Source of the DNA: Alphaproteobacteria bacterium
Lineage (GTDB): Bacteria; Pseudomonadota; Alphaproteobacteria; Rhizobiales; Beijerinckiaceae
DNA length: 64,000 nucleotides
Assembly (NCBI GenBank): GCA_016869435.1
Contig: VGEB01000002.1
Location: forward strand, 16,310 to 80,309
Direction of reading: 5' to 3'
A model generated the notes under the pieces. That model made no database searches and was not told where the DNA came from. It saw only the letters and a program-made list of their open reading frames with translations. The position numbers were made by a program, and so were the translations under genes. Positions 61,639 through 64,000 of this stretch are shown piece after piece; position 1 is the first letter of the stretch, and every line of letters starts with the position of its first letter.

Positions 61639-62794
61639 TAAGTCTACGTCCTCGAAATCGGGCTGAGGATGGAAAAGCCTGCGACAACGCATCCACAACT
61701 TCGCGGATCTTCTTTTCCTCCAGATCGGGAGCCATAGGCAAACCGATGAGCAGCGGCGCGAGCTCTTCAGTCGCCGAGAGACCATCGTGCCGAAGGCTGC
61801 GATAGTAGGAGTGATCATGGACTCCGCGTCCGTACCACAGACGGTGCTCGATGGCCCTTACATCCAGGCGAGCCGCGACTTCCCTCGCCTCCTTAAGCGT
61901 CTTGCAACGAAAAAGCGCATAGCAGGAGGCGATGTCCGGGGAACCAATGAAGCGTGCTCGCAGGCCCAAGGCGTTGAAGTGACGGCGGTAGGCCGAAGAA
62001 ACCCCGGCAAGCGCCCGGGCTTTCTCGCTCCAGCCGTCGAGCTCGGCGAGTCCCACAGCGGCGTGATATTCGCTCATCTTTCCATTGATGCTCGCGATTT
62101 GACTGTTTCGAGCGCCGTGGAAGCCGAAATTGAGCGCTTGCCCGGTCCGGTGCGCGAGATCGACATTGGTCGTTATGACGCCGCCGCCTTCGCCCGTCGC
62201 GTAGCTTTTTGTGGCATGAAAGCTCATCACCACGGGAATTTCGCCAAGCAACAGGTCTGGGGCGTCGGTCGCCGTTTCAAAGCAGGCCGCCCCGTCGATC
62301 ACGACTTCGATGCCGGTCTTCCGCCGGAACTCGCTCCAGGCCGATTGAAGGACCGGGCGTCCAAAAGCCCCAACGGGGACAACCAGTCCGACGCGATCGA
62401 TCGCCTCGTATGAGACTGCGCGCGCCGGGTCGAGCAGAAAGCTTTCGGAGTCGACATCCAGCAGCCTGACTTCATAGCCGCAGGCTTCGACCGCAGCGAC
62501 CGTCGCAACGAAGGTAAAGCTCGGAACGAGAGCGAGGGGCCGGTCCGCTCGAGCGCGACCGGCGCAGGCGAGGATCGCGCCCATGAGTCCGGCCGTGCCT
62601 GAGGCCGCAGTGACGACCGTTTCTGGGGGAAGCGAAAAATGTTCGGAAAGCCGGCGGCCGAGCTCCCTCGTGAGCGGTCCGAAATTGGAATAGATCCGGT
62701 TCGAGTCGATCACGCGCAAATAGGGCAGAAGCCGCTCCGAGAGGGGGAGCAGAGGTCTGAGCACTGGCGTCGGCATCTCAAACAGCGCTTCCAT
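61613..62794 (-). CDS. DegT/DnrJ/EryC1/StrS family aminotransferase
   Basis: TAASGTAGLMGAILACAGRARADRPLALVPSFTFVATVAAVEACG, VMSFHATKSYATGEGGGVITTN. Confidence 0.92.
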   Translation of the reverse strand: MEALFEMPTPVLRPLLPLSERLLPYLRVIDSNRIYSNFGPLTRELGRRLSEHFSLPPETVVTAASGTAGLMGAILACAGRARADRPLALVPSFTFVATVAAVEACGYEVRLLDVDSESFLLDPARAVSYEAIDRVGLVVPVGAFGRPVLQSAWSEFRRKTGIEVVIDGAACFETATDAPDLLLGEIPVVMSFHATKSYATGEGGGVITTNVDLAHRTGQALNFGFHGARNSQIASINGKMSEYHAAVGLAELDGWSEKARALAGVSSAYRRHFNALGLRARFIGSPDIASCYALFRCKTLKEAREVAARLDVRAIEHRLWYGRGVHDHSYYRSLRHDGLSATEELAPLLIGLPMAPDLEEKKIREVVDALSQAFPSSARFRGRRLNDCVARSG

Positions 62795-63016
62795 GCGGCG
62801 AATTCGTCAACGCCAAATCTCCAACTCAACGCTTCTTTGAATGGGCGTGCGTGCGGTGTTTCTGAATCTCGGCGTTGGCGTAGATCGGAGACGAATCGAT
62901 ACGCAGGCGGCGCGCTTTCGATGTCGACCGACGATTGAATTGCCTGAGCGGTTGTCGCGATTTTTGGAGACCTTCGCGCGCGGTGGATTTGAGATTTTTT
63001 CCGTCGATCTCAAAGA

Positions 63017-63294
63017 GAGAATGTCCGGAAATTTGTGCGGGGGCGGTTGTGCGCATCACGCCATGACGAACCTTTGCTCGAACATGATCGTGAATCGGAT
63101 CTTCACCGCGCACCATTCGCATGATGACATTTTCCATTCTCCCGCGACCTAATGCAAGATGAGATGCAGCAACTTCGTTGCAGAAAATGCATTCGCGTTC
63201 TCGCCGCGCGATGCGGCTTCGCGTTCAGCGATTCAATGGCGTTCGTCGTGTAAAATTTCGGACCGCATGCGACCAGCGAACGCAAGAAGCGCAA
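63017..63294 (-). pseudogene. 3' end of an IS256-family transposase, frameshifted, with putative terminal inverted repeat
   Basis: Reverse frames KFYTTNAIESLNAKPHRAARTR then, after a frame change, ATKLLHLILH*VAGEWKMSSCEWCAVKIRFTIMFEQRFVMA* (stop at 63056); IR-like GAGAATGTCCGGAAATTTGTGC from 63017. Confidence 0.8.
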
Positions 63295-64000
63295 TGACTC
63301 TCTTACCGTTTCTCAGCTAACTCTGCGCAATCGCTGAAGATTTTTTGGATCGTGTTCGCGCCGCGCGTTGAAGTTTCGCGTTCAGTGATTCAGTGGCGTT
63401 CTTCGCGCAAAATATCCGACGCATTGCGACAGCGAGCGCCGCTAACTCTGTGCAGTCGCTGAATATTTTTTCCTCGCGTGTGCGCCGCGCGATGCGGCTT
63501 CGCGTTCAGCGATTCAATGGCGTTCGTCGTGCAAAATATCCGGCGCATTGCAACAGCGAGCGCCGCTAACTCTGCGCAGTCGCTGAATATTTTTTGAATC
63601 GCGTTTGCGCTGCGAGATGCAATTTCACGAGCGCCGATTCAACGGCGTCCATCGTGTAAAATTTCGGACCGCATGCGACCAGCGAACGCAAGAAGCGCAA
63701 TGACTCTCTTACCGTTTCTCAGATAACTCTGCGCAATCGCTGAAGATTTTTTGGATCGTGTTCGCGCCGCGCGTTGAAGTTTCGCGTTCAGTGATTCAGT
63801 GGCGTTCTTCGCGCAAAATATCCGACGCATTGCGACAGCGAGCGCCGCTAACTCTGTGCAGTCGCTGAATATTTTTTCCTCGCGTGTGCGCCGCGCGATG
63901 CGGCTTCGCGTTCAGCGATTCAATGGCGTTCGTCGTGCAAAATATCCGGCGCATTGCAACAGCGAGCGCCGCTAACTCTGCGCAGTCGCTGAATATTTTT
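63248..64000. repeat. 406-bp higher-order tandem repeat (1.85 copies to the window edge) derived from IS256 transposase sequence
   Basis: 63248-63594 and 63654-64000 align without indels at offset 406 with one visible mismatch (63317 c vs 63723 a); each contains three subunits spaced about 157, 124, 125 bp. Confidence 0.92.

Noticed and set aside
63639-63830. 63-aa ORF as a genuine protein
   Set aside because: It is one frame through a repeat unit of the IS256-derived array; unit lengths break the reading frame.
63220-64000. CRISPR array
   Set aside because: Repeat units are contiguous 124-157 bp transposase-derived segments with no short conserved repeat alternating with unique spacers, and no cas genes in the window.

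Overview
A 64 kb high-GC window from what looks like a methanotrophic/methylotrophic alphaproteobacterium (Methylocystis/Methylosinus-like; inferred from gene content). The core is a complete Ca-type methanol dehydrogenase cluster on the minus strand (mxaFJGIRSACKLD plus an mxaH/E-like lipoprotein gene, about 32.9-43.4 kb), flanked by a NarL/UhpB-type two-component system. A 25-aa solitary pqqA (PQQ precursor peptide), absent from the ORF track, lies nearby. Other recognisable blocks: ctaE-DUF983-surf1-thrC, rph, an EF-G paralogue, PHA metabolism (phaA, phaB, divergent phaR), ychF, an NMT1-type ABC transporter, rpmJ (also absent from the ORF track), a ZnuD-like TonB receptor with a Zur-like palindrome, queC, kdsA, a UdgX-like uracil-DNA glycosylase, class I lysK and a small glycan gene group. 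The window ends in an unusual structure: a 406-bp higher-order tandem repeat, built of about 157/124/125-bp subunits, made from amplified, frame-broken copies of the C-terminal part of an IS256-family transposase. Most high-GC antisense ORFs in the track were rejected as spurious. All homology calls are from recognition of motifs and family resemblance; no searches were run.
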